DNA of 64,000 nt from Candidatus Electrothrix aarhusensis (GTDB taxonomy: Bacteria > Desulfobacterota > Desulfobulbia > Desulfobulbales > Desulfobulbaceae). Both the position numbers and the translations under genes were made by a program. This document shows, one piece after another, positions 52,097 to 60,737 of this stretch (position 1 is the first letter of the stretch; the number at the start of each line of letters is the position of its first letter). The stretch lies in contig MTKO01000102.1 of the NCBI GenBank assembly GCA_004028505.1, positions 1 to 64,000 on the forward strand, written 5' to 3'. The notes under the pieces were generated by a model, which was given only the letters and a program-made list of their open reading frames with translations, had not been told where the DNA came from and did no database searches.

Positions 52097-52495
52097 ATGA
52101 AAGGTATTATGAGAATAGCAGCAGTAATAGTTGTGTCGCTCTTGTTGCTTACAACCGACCTCATGGCGGAAGAGAGCAAGGTAGAAAATATTACGCCGGA
52201 TATTGTCGGAAAAACATATCTGTTTGATTATGGTGAGTATGCGTATGACATAACAATAACGTCTGACAAGTCGTTACATTGGAAGCTGGCTAAAGGAAGC
52301 TTTGAAGGGCCGAGCACAGGAGATAATCCGTATCTGTCCAGTAAAATTGCTGATGGTGTTGTCTTCATATCCTGGAAAGAAAAAAGCGGGTATCAGTTTT
52401 ATAATGTTATGGATTTGAATACCGGGAAGTTAACAACCCATGCTAATGCGGACGGGTTGTCTATAAATATGGGAAAGGTTACGTTGAAGAAGTGA
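52097..52495 (+). CDS. Exported small protein, MoaF-like fold
   Basis: 132 residues with a clear signal peptide (RIAAVIVVSLLLLTTDLMAE, ~5-24, cleavage after MAE or nearby). The mature part, DIVGKTYLFDYGEYAYDITI then SSKIADGVVFISWKEKSGYQ and FYNVMDLNTGKLTTHANADG, looks like the small beta-barrel MoaF-like proteins (lipocalin-type strands). The family has no agreed function. ATG at 52097 chosen; an ATG at 52109 is also possible. Stands alone, with its own weak ribosome-binding site. Confidence 0.6.
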   Translation: MKGIMRIAAVIVVSLLLLTTDLMAEESKVENITPDIVGKTYLFDYGEYAYDITITSDKSLHWKLAKGSFEGPSTGDNPYLSSKIADGVVFISWKEKSGYQFYNVMDLNTGKLTTHANADGLSINMGKVTLKK

Positions 52496-52653
52496 TGTGT
52501 GGCTGAGTGGGGTAGTTTGGGTAAGGAAAACGGAGCATTGCCTCCGCCTTGCTGCAACAGGTTGTATCTGTTGAGGTTATTGCCAAGGCTACTACGGGGT
52601 TGTTGGTGGGTGAGCTTGAAGAAATGCGGGGGCGGGAAAGGGAGGTGCAATAG

Positions 52654-52683
52654 TTGACGTTACCCATTCGCTGATCATAGTAT
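52654..52683 (+). promoter_or_regulatory. Candidate promoter of the MNT gene
   Basis: TTGACG (52654-52659), an 18-base spacer and TAGTAT (52678-52683), about 55 bases before the nucleotidyltransferase gene. The 243-base gap before this gene also has a ~43-codon open stretch (52530-52653) with no recognisable product. Confidence 0.45.
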
Positions 52684-52738
52684 ACTGGTGATACATGTTG
52701 GGTTATGATCTTGATAATAGAGAAAAGAGGCGGAACGC

Positions 52739-53056
52739 ATGATTATGACATATCTGGATGATATCGTTTGTGAATTCAAACAGGCGGTTGCCGCGAAATA
52801 TACCGTGAGTGACATGAGGCTCTTCGGTTCAAATGCGCGGGAAGACGCGACAGAAGAGTCTGACATTGACATTTTTATTCAGATTCCCGATCTGACGACG
52901 GATATTGAGCAGGATGTGTACAATATGGCTTATGATTTAGAGTTGAAGTATGACTGTTTAGTTGATGTTATCCTGCTCTCTGATTCTGACATCGGTACCC
53001 ATGCGGATTGCCTACCGATCTACCGCAATATTCTGCGGGAAGGGGTGCGCCTGTGA
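52739..53056 (+). CDS. MNT-type minimal nucleotidyltransferase
   Basis: 105 residues. The nucleotidyltransferase signature is complete: LFGSNAREDATEESDIDIFI with G30, S31, D42 and D44, and the third acid D76 in LVDVILL. Stand-alone proteins like this are usually the antitoxin half of MNT-HEPN pairs; well-studied members AMPylate the HEPN toxin. AGAGG lies ahead of the ATG. Its stop overlaps a GTG for the next, apparently decayed, reading frame. Confidence 0.85.
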   Translation: MIMTYLDDIVCEFKQAVAAKYTVSDMRLFGSNAREDATEESDIDIFIQIPDLTTDIEQDVYNMAYDLELKYDCLVDVILLSDSDIGTHADCLPIYRNILREGVRL

Positions 53057-53209
53057 TACCTGAAGATCGTCGGACGATCATGACCTATAGCTTGGAACGC
53101 TCGGCTGTTACGCGAAAACGGGATGCTCATCCCGGCCATGAATCTTGTCAATATCATGGAAAGTTTCCATTTATTAATATTGTGCTGTGGGGAGGATGAT
53201 TCGACATGA
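53053..53209 (+). pseudogene. Probable remnant of a HEPN partner gene
   Basis: A GTG overlapping the MNT stop opens IPEDRRTIMTYSLERSAVTR, resembling the start of HEPN toxins (YxLERAxxTLxDAxxL). The frame then loses likeness; in the next frame NGMLIPAMNLVNIMESFHLL resembles the A-NxxYYAxFHAL helix of HEPN, but the RX4-6H catalytic motif and the remaining ~70 residues are gone, ending by 53209. This is best read as a truncated, frameshifted HEPN gene. The similarity is short, so the identity is uncertain. Confidence 0.4.
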
Positions 53210-53547
53210 GTGAAGTGCCCAAAGAATCCCAAGCTTTTGCTAGGGCGAAGATGCAGGAGATATTAGATTAAGCTGTTGATGCTGGTGCTGATGCGGTCAC
53301 AATTGAGTTCGCCAAAGAAGGCGGTCTGGAGGTACTCTTTGTGTTCGGGAATACAGGTATCGGGGATATCTTTATTCAGCAGAACCTTGAGGAAGATGTT
53401 ATGACTCTGATTTATGAACAATCAGGGCTGGAGGGAAAGTCCTGCGGTGTACTGCATTGGGAATGCCACGGGCAGAATCTGGAGATCAATGTAGAGGAGT
53501 ATGAAAGCTTCGGTGAAATTGCATATACATTGACATTTCTGAAATGA
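53206..53547 (+). pseudogene. Small hypothetical gene with an in-frame stop
   Basis: A good GGAGG site and ATG at 53206 begin SEVPKESQAFARAKMQEILD, then TAA at 53269-53271 (codon 22) interrupts. Without the stop the frame runs on to 53547 (AVDAGADAVTIEFAKEGGLE, then GNTGIGDIFIQQNLEED, EYESFGEIAYTLTFLK), total 113 residues. The second part alone could be translated from an internal ATG at 53401 but has no obvious start site. I do not recognise the family. Nonsense mutation and base-call error are both possible. Confidence 0.55.
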
Positions 53548-53693
53548 CATCAACAAAACACAGAGCAAGTCAGTTAAGGTGACAGTCAGGCCCGAGCAGT
53601 TTTTGGAAATGTTGAGTAATTGAATAGTTAAGGAAAAGAGAAAATGGGCTCTGACCCCGATTTTCTGTCTGATTGAGCAGTCCATATTTTAAG

Positions 53694-53712
53694 CCACCGG
53701 CTTGGCCGGTGG
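53694..53712. repeat. Short palindrome between convergent genes
   Basis: CCACCGG (53694-53700), loop CTTGG, CCGGTGG (53706-53712). It resembles the foot hairpins of IS200/IS605-type or REP elements. Just before it (53645-53665) is GGGCTCTGACCCCGATTTTC, a fragment that also suggests an old mobile-element end. No transposase gene is nearby. Confidence 0.45.
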
Positions 53713-53725
53713 ATACTTACTCGCA

Positions 53726-55630
53726 TTATTCATAATCCCCAATTACTGCTTTGATAGCCGGAATTCCTTCAGTTGTCAGTGTTGCACCCGTTTTTAAGGC
53801 GTTCATCCCAAGCGTGAACAGAGAGGACTTGTCTGCGGGAGCACATGGCTTTAATGTACCTAACGTGTTAATCTGCGAATCAAGCTTGCGGGTAGCACTC
53901 TCCAGAATTTTCCGCCTCTCGTGGGAATCAAGATCAATGCCCAGTACGAAAAAGTTCGATGCAAAATTCATGAGGGTCCATTCTATATTGCCCAGGATTT
54001 CTCCTTCTTTTTGAGTGAAGCAATTCCAGTTTTCATAACGTTGCTTCAAGAGTGTGTCCGCTGTAATACGCATTCTTAAGGCGACACCTCGGGCAAGGGC
54101 ATCAGAAGAAGTATTACCGAACTGTTTTGCACCGGCAGTGGAAAGGGCTGCTGCCTTTTTGATAACCGCCTTGTTTTCGGTGAAAATCGCTGACCCGAGT
54201 TTTACCCCTTCCATGCCCGCTGCAAAAAACGTTTCATAGGCAAGTGCCTCGTTTTCCAAGAGAGCGGTAATGCGTTTGATAGCAGTATCAACCCTTGCGA
54301 TCAATTTCCCGTCGTGTCCGGGATCAATATCCAAGCCGAACACGGCAAAGTTCGAATTAAAATTGGTCAAGGTGAACTCAAGGTTTTCCAGTTGATACTT
54401 CTCCTTTTTCGTTAAGGTATCCCCGTTATTGTAACGGTATTTGAGCAAGAGGGAGGCCATATTGCGAAATTCTAATCCCATCTTCCTGCTGAGATTATAA
54501 CCTTCTGGATTTGGATAGTTATAATCGTCAAAGTTTATCTCTTCTTTCAGGATGTTCCGGATAGCCTGCACGTCCTCTCCTGTAAGGGCGGCACCCAGGT
54601 TTAACACCCGGTTGCCCAGCTCTATAATCCGGTTGTAGGAGTCAATGGTATTTTCAGCTACCTGGGATATTGCTGTTATAAAATTCCTGCTTTTAACAAG
54701 AACCTGCTCCATGATCTCCTTTGTCTGCCCCTTGCCCAGTGTAATTCCCAAGCCTCCGAAATTTGAATTATAGTTAAGGAGGATACTCTCTATATTTTGG
54801 AGAGTGCTCCGCTGAGATGAGTCAAGGTGCTCCCAGTTCAGGTAATGAAATCTGAGCATCAGGTCGGATACCCTGCTGAAATTAAAACCGATTGATCGAG
54901 CAACTGCGGGATCTGCCATACTCGTGGACGCATTGTGTTCAGGAGACGCATCATGGCTGTTAACCAAGGAGCTGAGCTGGTCATGGTTGTTGCTTGATAT
55001 GGCTGCCCCGAACTTTAACGCCCATGCGCCAAGCTTCGTTATCTGAGCGGTATCTTCCTGTCGGGAATCGACAGCGGACCGGATATGTTTGCAGACCTTT
55101 TCGATCTTGTCAGTAATCCGGTAATAGAGAGATGTTGCATCTTTCGAGTAAAGGGAGATGCCCGCGTTTGCACAATCGGTGCAGTAATTAATAAGGGACC
55201 ATTCAATATTTTCGATATAATACTGTTCGTTGTCGTTCAGGTTGGTCCAATTCCTGTGGCGATAACGTACAAGAAGGTCTGAGAGTTTTCTGAAATTGAG
55301 ACCGATCTGGCGCGACTGATCCCGAGTGAGGTAGTTTGACTTCGGTTTCGGCAGATCAGGTGATTTCTTGCTGTAGGAGACAAATCCGGTATTGAATGCT
55401 ATGAACGATGTGTACAGTTCATGGTCCGCCCTGCCTTGAAAAAGTGTATACCATCCATCAGTCGGTCTGTAGGGTTCGTTGTGCTGATTATGGGAACCCC
55501 AAATAAAAATAAAACATTTCGTTTTTTGTTCAACTGTTGAGAAAATGGCCTTGCAGGAAATCTTTGCCTCTGCTGTCTGACTGGAGTTATCGGACAATAA
55601 TTTCGAATTAACGGTTGTAACTTTATCCAT
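53726..55630 (-). CDS. 634-residue protein with four tandem ~135-residue repeats, family unknown
   Basis: I cannot assign this protein to a known family. After a ~95-residue N-terminal part (KCFIFIWGSHNQHNEPYRPT) come four divergent copies of one unit at about 105-225, 242-362, 379-499 and 510-632. Each has IG(L/F)xF-x5-DLLxRYRxxNWxxL, then E-x4-NIEWxLxNxxSNFxxxGIxL ~25 residues on, and LGxxxLKLGAA near its end. Examples are NYNSNFGGLGITL, NFNSNFAVFGLDI and NFASNFFVLGIDL. The units look mainly helical. There is no signal peptide, membrane helix or catalytic motif that I see, so it is probably cytoplasmic and possibly a scaffold or binding protein. AGGAGG lies 3-8 bases before the ATG. It stands alone, convergent with the broken small genes. 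Confidence 0.85.
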   Translation of the reverse strand: MDKVTTVNSKLLSDNSSQTAEAKISCKAIFSTVEQKTKCFIFIWGSHNQHNEPYRPTDGWYTLFQGRADHELYTSFIAFNTGFVSYSKKSPDLPKPKSNYLTRDQSRQIGLNFRKLSDLLVRYRHRNWTNLNDNEQYYIENIEWSLINYCTDCANAGISLYSKDATSLYYRITDKIEKVCKHIRSAVDSRQEDTAQITKLGAWALKFGAAISSNNHDQLSSLVNSHDASPEHNASTSMADPAVARSIGFNFSRVSDLMLRFHYLNWEHLDSSQRSTLQNIESILLNYNSNFGGLGITLGKGQTKEIMEQVLVKSRNFITAISQVAENTIDSYNRIIELGNRVLNLGAALTGEDVQAIRNILKEEINFDDYNYPNPEGYNLSRKMGLEFRNMASLLLKYRYNNGDTLTKKEKYQLENLEFTLTNFNSNFAVFGLDIDPGHDGKLIARVDTAIKRITALLENEALAYETFFAAGMEGVKLGSAIFTENKAVIKKAAALSTAGAKQFGNTSSDALARGVALRMRITADTLLKQRYENWNCFTQKEGEILGNIEWTLMNFASNFFVLGIDLDSHERRKILESATRKLDSQINTLGTLKPCAPADKSSLFTLGMNALKTGATLTTEGIPAIKAVIGDYE

Positions 55631-55805
55631 GACTCCTCCTTTTTGAAATATCGGACAACGTCCCCATTCGAAACACCTTGCATCAAGTGAATAACTTGTT
55701 CATTTTTTTCTGTCTGCTTTTGCCTTGCTGTTATCAAGGACTCTGTTTTTAACGAACAGTTTTTTGTTTAAAATTTAGTACCACTTTGTAGGTGGCGTTA
55801 AGTTT

Positions 55806-55835
55806 TTTATATGTCATTTTGTAATGATTTTTCAA
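55806..55835 (-). promoter_or_regulatory. Candidate promoter of the four-repeat protein
   Basis: On the minus strand TTGAAA (55835-55830), an 18-base spacer and TATAAA (55811-55806), each 5 of 6 to consensus, ~175 bases before the start. Confidence 0.5.
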
Positions 55836-55859
55836 GTGTTATTTAATATTGATTATTGT

Positions 55860-55944
55860 TTGACAACAAGAATGGTTAAGGTGAGATAATTACTACTTAA
55901 AAAGAAAGGGAGTGCTTATTTTTGCCGAGAAATAAAAAACACTC
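55860..55944 (+). promoter_or_regulatory. Divergent promoter candidate and hairpin
   Basis: TTGACA (55860-55865) with GATAAT at 55885-55890 (19-base spacer, slightly long). It is followed by a hairpin with GAGTG (55910-55914) and CACTC (55940-55944) outside and TTATTT/AAATAA inside. It would transcribe the acidic protein at 56100. The AT-rich 469-base gap (55631-56099) holds no other gene I can support. Confidence 0.35.
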
Positions 55945-56099
55945 TTTTCTCTTGAATTTCCCGAGAAAATGCGATAGTTATCTGTATTTTTCTGCGAGAA
56001 GATGAGAACCATCCGCTGAGGAATGGATGATGGTCGGTACGGCTCTGGAAACCGAGATCACCCTGAATAATCAGGAGCGCGAGGAAACACGGAAGCGTT

Positions 56100-56693
56100 A
56101 TGGCAAAGGATGATGAAAAAGACAGAAAGGCCCGGATTGAGAACCTACAGAGAAAGATTGAAGAAATGACGGGAGAGAAACCCATTTCATTCGGCTCCGG
56201 GAGATGTTCGCCAGAACTGAAAGAAAAATTCTGGGAGTATGTGCTCGCTTTTGAGGAGGGACAGCACTCCCCGCTCTTTGATACACTGGTCAATGGCGGT
56301 CTGAGTTTGCCAACACCCGATGAGTTAGCTGATCAAGATCTCGAAAAAAAGTTATGGGAAATTATTTATGCCTTGGCATTGCTCGGAGTTTTTTTGCATA
56401 ACACAGATCATCTCAATGATCGCGAACTCTATGAGGACTTATGGCAGGATGTTTTACGGGAAGACTATTTTATTCAACCGGCTAACAAGGATTATGCCTG
56501 TCATCTTGACATGATCGGCAGTGGGAGTGAAGAAGATCTCCTCATTTTTCTGCAATATTACGCAGACGAAGGAGAGCGGGAATGGTGGAAGAACGAGTAT
56601 CCGCAAGATGATTTTCCGGCTCCTGAGCCAACGCCCTATGATCGTGACCGTCATTTACCCAAACGAGAAGAATGGGAAGAAGGCCAGTGTTAG
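56100..56693 (+). CDS. Acidic hypothetical protein upstream of mscS
   Basis: 197 residues, not recognised. It begins with a charged helix (MAKDDEKDRKARIENLQRKI), then FGSGRCSPELKEKFWEYVLA, a central segment LWEIIYALALLGVFLHNTDH that is hydrophobic but broken by His/Asn, and an acidic, proline-rich end (FPAPEPTPYDRDRHLPKREE). No signal peptide. Its last 22 bases overlap the next gene, so it is cotranscribed with the BON-MscS channel and may act with it. Start chosen at the first ATG of the homogenous frame; AGGAAACACGG lies upstream. Confidence 0.7.
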   Translation: MAKDDEKDRKARIENLQRKIEEMTGEKPISFGSGRCSPELKEKFWEYVLAFEEGQHSPLFDTLVNGGLSLPTPDELADQDLEKKLWEIIYALALLGVFLHNTDHLNDRELYEDLWQDVLREDYFIQPANKDYACHLDMIGSGSEEDLLIFLQYYADEGEREWWKNEYPQDDFPAPEPTPYDRDRHLPKREEWEEGQC

Positions 56694-58129
56694 AAAAAAA
56701 GAGAAAGCAAAAAATTTCTGTAACCGTTTCTCGCCGTCTCCTCCTGCAATGGCTTTTGATCGTGCTGTTTCTCGTTGGGAGCGTCTTTTCAGCAGCAGCC
56801 GAAGAAGGCTTGTCCGCTGCGGAAGAGGTCAAGGAAACGTCCGTTATTGAGACCGTCAGCAAAAAGGGTGACGATGATAAAATCAAACAGCGGGCCGAGG
56901 CGATTTTTGCGGAGATTCCCGGCTTGGAGAAAGTGGTTGTGTCGGTTTCAGAAGGGGTTGTGACGCTTTCCGGACCGGTTGCCAACGAGGAGGCAGCCCA
57001 GCGTGCCTTTAATTTGGCCAACCGCCTTTCAAGTGTTGTGATTGTTCAGGACAAGATTGAGCGCACCCTGAATCTTCAGGACAATCTCAAGCCAAAGGCA
57101 GCCGAGTACGCAGACAAAGCCAACCGTTTTGTCAAATCGCTTCCTTTGATCCTGACCGCCCTTGGCATTTCTGGGTTGATTATGCTCGCAGGTTTCCTCA
57201 TCGCACGATTTTCCCTTTTGTGGGAGAAAATAACTCCGAATCAGTTCCTTGCGGAAATTGTGGCCCAAATCATTCGGATAGTTTTTATTTGCGGCGCAGT
57301 GCTGACAGCCATGCATTTACTGGGGGCAAGCCGGATGATCGGCACGCTGCTGGGTGGGGCCGGGGTTGTCGGCTTTGCTGTGGGTTTTGCCGTAAAAGAT
57401 ACCATCGAGAATTATATCGCAAGTGTCATGCTGAGTCTCCGACAGCCCTTTCGCCCCAAGGATTTTGTCTCCATCGACAACCACGAAGGCGTGGTTATTC
57501 GGTTGACCTCCAGGGCTACTATCCTGATGACAAGCGACGGTAATCATTTACGAATACCGAACGCCGTGGTGTTCAAGGCGATTATTCTTAATTACACCAC
57601 CAATCCCGAGCGGCGCTTTGATTTTACCTTGGGGGTAGGCGTCAATGATGACCCGGTTGCAGCAACCGAGGCCGGTGTTGAGGCCATCGCTAGCCTGCCC
57701 TTTATCCTGGACTCGCCCCGGCCCGGTTCTTTTGTTGAAATGATGGGAGATTCGAATATTGTCATTCGCTTTATGGGGTGGATCAACCAGCAGGAAACAG
57801 ACTTTCTCAAGGCGAGGAGCTATGCCATGCAGAAGGCAAGAGAAGTGCTTGCAGAGCAAGGTTTCTCACTGCCCGTGCCGAGGTATAACCTGCGTTTTGA
57901 TGATGGGCTGCTGCCCTTTCAGACGTTGAAGCCGAGGCTGGAGGCAGAGGCGGATAAGGAACAACCCGCACCAAGGGGACATGTTGCAGCTGTTGAAAAT
58001 ATCGAAGATGTGGAAGACGTCGAAGAAATGGACGTGAGCCCTGAACAGCACCTTCAGGAAAAGGTGGAGGATGAGCGGCAGGCAACACAGGAAGAGGATT
58101 TGCTCAATGAGGATAGCCCTAAAGAGTAG
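56672..58129 (+). CDS. Mechanosensitive ion channel (MscS family) with N-terminal BON domain
   Basis: 485 residues: a signal/anchor helix (~22-43, LLLQWLLIVLFLVGSVFSAA), a BON domain (~69-131, AEAIFAEIPGLEKVVVSVSE and GVVTLSGPVANEEAAQR), two helices (~158-180 and ~197-217), and the MscS pore helix with its Gly/Ala ridge (GTLLGGAGVVGFAVGFAVKD, ~224-243) leading into the beta domain (RQPFRPKDFVSIDNHEGVVI). The last ~60 residues are very acidic (ENIEDVEDVEEMDVSPEQ). BON domains bind membranes or outer-membrane parts; the fusion suggests an envelope-stress channel. It overlaps the preceding gene. Confidence 0.9.
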   Translation: MGRRPVLEKKRKQKISVTVSRRLLLQWLLIVLFLVGSVFSAAAEEGLSAAEEVKETSVIETVSKKGDDDKIKQRAEAIFAEIPGLEKVVVSVSEGVVTLSGPVANEEAAQRAFNLANRLSSVVIVQDKIERTLNLQDNLKPKAAEYADKANRFVKSLPLILTALGISGLIMLAGFLIARFSLLWEKITPNQFLAEIVAQIIRIVFICGAVLTAMHLLGASRMIGTLLGGAGVVGFAVGFAVKDTIENYIASVMLSLRQPFRPKDFVSIDNHEGVVIRLTSRATILMTSDGNHLRIPNAVVFKAIILNYTTNPERRFDFTLGVGVNDDPVAATEAGVEAIASLPFILDSPRPGSFVEMMGDSNIVIRFMGWINQQETDFLKARSYAMQKAREVLAEQGFSLPVPRYNLRFDDGLLPFQTLKPRLEAEADKEQPAPRGHVAAVENIEDVEDVEEMDVSPEQHLQEKVEDERQATQEEDLLNEDSPKE

Positions 58130-58209
58130 AGGGCGAGCAGGGCAGCAGCTTGAAGTAATTATGAAAATAATTTTAGATCGTTTTGAAAACGACTTGATAA
58201 CGAGGCAGT

Positions 58210-59379
58210 ATGGGTGCATTAAATTTTTCTCCACAAAAAGCGAAACTCAAGGTAACTGGTTGTCTCTTTCTCTTCTTGATATTGTTCTCCGCCAGTGCCT
58301 GTGACAAGCCCGCTTACGGAACGATTGACGGCAGTGCTGGTTCAAAGCTCCTCCCCGAGAGCTTTGGAACCTTTCATGAGCCCTGGGCCATGACCTTTCT
58401 CCCGGATGGGAACCTCCTGATAACTGAAAAATCAGGAACCTTGGTCCTCTTTCGCATGGATGATCGTTCCAAGATACCGATTGAGGGCGTACCCAAGGTA
58501 GCTTACGGAGGACAGGGTGGTTTGGGTGATGTAATTCTGCATCCTCACTACAAGGAGAACAACTTGATATATCTCTCGTATGCTGAGGAGGATACATCTG
58601 GAAACAGAGGGGCTGCGGTTGCTCGGGCTCGATTTCTCCCGACATCAAGCAATCCCAAACTGGAAAATTTTGAGGTTATCTGGCGGCAACAGCCCAAAGT
58701 ATCAGGCAAGGGGCATTACGCACATCGATTGGCATTCAGCCCAGATGGCAAGCTCTTTATCACTTCCGGTGACCGACAAAAGCAGAAGCCAGCGCAGAGC
58801 TGGACGCAAAATCTTGGCAAGGTGATCAGGATCAATGCAGACGGATCAGTGCCACCTGATAATCCGTTTCAGGATACAGGGGAACTTGCCAAAACGTTTT
58901 GGACTCTCGGGCATCGCAATCTTCTTGGTATTGCGTTCGACAAACAGGGGCAACTGTGGACCCATGAAATGGGGCCCAGGCACGGTGATGAATTTAACCT
59001 GATTATTGCTGGCGATAATTACGGCTGGCCTCTTGTCTCATGGGGTGATCAATACTCTGGTTTTTCTATTCCTGATCATGATACGCGTCCGGAATTCCAT
59101 GCACCTGAGGTTTACTGGGTACCAACCGTTGCGCCTTCGGGTCTGATAATATACTCGGGCTCTCTGTTTCCACAGTGGCGGGGTAACGCTTTTCTTGGCG
59201 GGTTGCGATCGAAATCACTGGTACGAATCAAGATTGAAGGTGATCAGGCAAAGGAGGTCGAGCGTTTTGATATGGGAGAGCGGATCCGAGAGGTTGAGCA
59301 GGGACCAGACGGGGCAATATGGGTTTTGGAGGATGGAAAAGGGGGGCGTTTGCTTCGGTTGAGCCCTGGCTCCAAGTAG
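58210..59379 (+). CDS. PQQ-type sugar dehydrogenase (GSDH family), probable lipoprotein
   Basis: 389 residues with an N-terminal export signal ([19 protein letters not shown]) that ends in a likely lipoprotein cysteine at ~31. The beta-propeller of the soluble glucose/aldose dehydrogenase family is clear: [80 protein letters not shown] and [14 protein letters not shown]. The substrate is probably a sugar in the periplasm; PQQ would have to be made or acquired. Its TAG stop is formed by the first bases of an interspersed repeat, so the original end may have been longer. Confidence 0.88.
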   Translation: MGALNFSPQKAKLKVTGCLFLFLILFSASACDKPAYGTIDGSAGSKLLPESFGTFHEPWAMTFLPDGNLLITEKSGTLVLFRMDDRSKIPIEGVPKVAYGGQGGLGDVILHPHYKENNLIYLSYAEEDTSGNRGAAVARARFLPTSSNPKLENFEVIWRQQPKVSGKGHYAHRLAFSPDGKLFITSGDRQKQKPAQSWTQNLGKVIRINADGSVPPDNPFQDTGELAKTFWTLGHRNLLGIAFDKQGQLWTHEMGPRHGDEFNLIIAGDNYGWPLVSWGDQYSGFSIPDHDTRPEFHAPEVYWVPTVAPSGLIIYSGSLFPQWRGNAFLGGLRSKSLVRIKIEGDQAKEVERFDMGERIREVEQGPDGAIWVLEDGKGGRLLRLSPGSK

Positions 59380-59472
59380 ATCTGCTTGAGTGCAACGAAA
59401 GCGGACAACGTGTTATAGGTCTCCCGGTGAAACTGTTTGTCTCTGCTAATAGCCCGGTGATTTATCACCGGG
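59376..59472. repeat. Repeat arm and hairpin after the sugar dehydrogenase
   Basis: 59376-59407 (GTAGATCTGCTTGAGTGCAA then CGAAAGCGGACA) is a single copy of the arm that forms the inverted repeat at 5210-5297. At 59453-59472 CCCGGTGA-TTTA-TCACCGGG is a perfect hairpin. No gene is seen in 59380-59722. TTGACT at 59534-59539 is a possible -35 for rpsB, but no convincing -10 follows. Confidence 0.7.
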
Positions 59473-59722
59473 TAAGTTTACACCGTCATTCCAACCCACC
59501 TTTTTTACCCTTCCAACCGTATTTTCCCCTAGATTGACTTGCTGTAATGTATTGTATGTGGTATTAAGAAAAATTTGTCTCTTATCATGCTGTGGGGCGA
59601 AGTCCCTCAGCAAAACTACACACACTCCGATATATGTCCTTTGGTGTTTCTGATCAAGTACTCAGGTACTGACAGGGATCGGCAGCAGGAGTGGAGGTAT
59701 AACCAAAAACGTGGAGAAGAAA

Positions 59723-60505
59723 ATGGCACCAAAAGTAACTATGCGGGAAATGCTTGAGGCAGGTCTGCATTTCGGACACCAGACAAGACGCTGGAATCCG
59801 AAAATGAAACCGTATATCTACGGACCGCGTAACGGCATCTACATCATCAACCTTGATGCGACCATGAAGATGTTCCGTACAGCATACAGCTATATTCAAA
59901 ATGCTGTTGCTGATGGCGGAAGCATTATGTTTGTCGGAACAAAGCGTCAGGCCCAGGCCATCATGAAAGAGCAGGCTGTTCGTTGTGGGATGTACTATGT
60001 CAATCATCGTTGGCTCGGTGGTATGATGACCAACTTTCAGACCGTGAAGAATTCCGTGGATCGTCTGAAAGCTATTGAGGCCATGCAGGAAGACGGCAGC
60101 ATCAATCGTTTTCCGAAAAAAGAAATCCTCAAGATGGAAAAAGAGCGTATTAAGCTTGAGCGCAATGTCGGTGGAATCAAGAACATGCGCAAACTGCCTG
60201 ACGTCCTTTTTGTTATTGATCCCCGCAAGGAAGAGATTGCTATTAGCGAGGCGCAAAAACTGAATATTCCGGTTGTAGCCCTTACGGATACCAACTGTAG
60301 CCCTGACGGTATTCAGCATCTTATTCCTGGTAATGATGATGCGATCCGTGCGATCCGCCTGATTACCACGCAGATTGCCAATGCAGTTCTGGAAGGAAAA
60401 GGCGATGCAGGCGAAGAGGTCGGTGATCTTGATGCTATGGAAGCTGCAATGACCGGTGAGCAGGCTGCTGAAGGTACCGCTGCTGAGCAGGTTCAGCAGG
60501 CATAA
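59723..60505 (+). CDS. rpsB: 30S ribosomal protein S2
   Basis: 260 residues: [20 protein letters not shown] and [20 protein letters not shown], with [20 protein letters not shown] further on. The C-terminal tail is Ala/Glu-rich ([17 protein letters not shown]). GTGGAG lies six bases before the ATG at 59723; the in-frame GTG at 59711 is part of that site. Confidence 0.97.
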   Translation: MAPKVTMREMLEAGLHFGHQTRRWNPKMKPYIYGPRNGIYIINLDATMKMFRTAYSYIQNAVADGGSIMFVGTKRQAQAIMKEQAVRCGMYYVNHRWLGGMMTNFQTVKNSVDRLKAIEAMQEDGSINRFPKKEILKMEKERIKLERNVGGIKNMRKLPDVLFVIDPRKEEIAISEAQKLNIPVVALTDTNCSPDGIQHLIPGNDDAIRAIRLITTQIANAVLEGKGDAGEEVGDLDAMEAAMTGEQAAEGTAAEQVQQA

Positions 60506-60586
60506 CATCTGAGCGTCCGCAGGTAAACAACCGTTCATCGTTGTTTTGAAATACAAGATGTTGATATGATGTGGATGCAATGTGAA

Positions 60587-60614
60587 AAAGAAGGGGCTGA
60601 GAAGCCCCTTCTTT
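60587..60614 (+). promoter_or_regulatory. 12-pair hairpin between rpsB and tsf
   Basis: AAAGAAGGGGCT (60587-60598), loop GAGA and AGCCCCTTCTTT (60603-60614) form a perfect, GC-rich stem ending in TTTCG. It could be a partial terminator (attenuator) that gives more S2 than EF-Ts, as known in principle for rpsB-tsf in other bacteria. Confidence 0.65.
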
Positions 60615-60737
60615 CGTCCTGAACCAGCGTCCACACCAGTGCAGTGCGCGGGGATCATCGGGAGAGATTACGTTGATAAAAATATATTGCCGGGAAAAAA
60701 TCCTGGAAGAAAACCGTTGTAGCTAAAGGAGAAGACA

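Noticed and set aside
56024-56107. 27-codon frame (MVGTALETEITLNNQEREET) before the acidic protein
   Set aside because: Too short and with no clear ribosome-binding site; possibly a leader peptide but nothing supports it.
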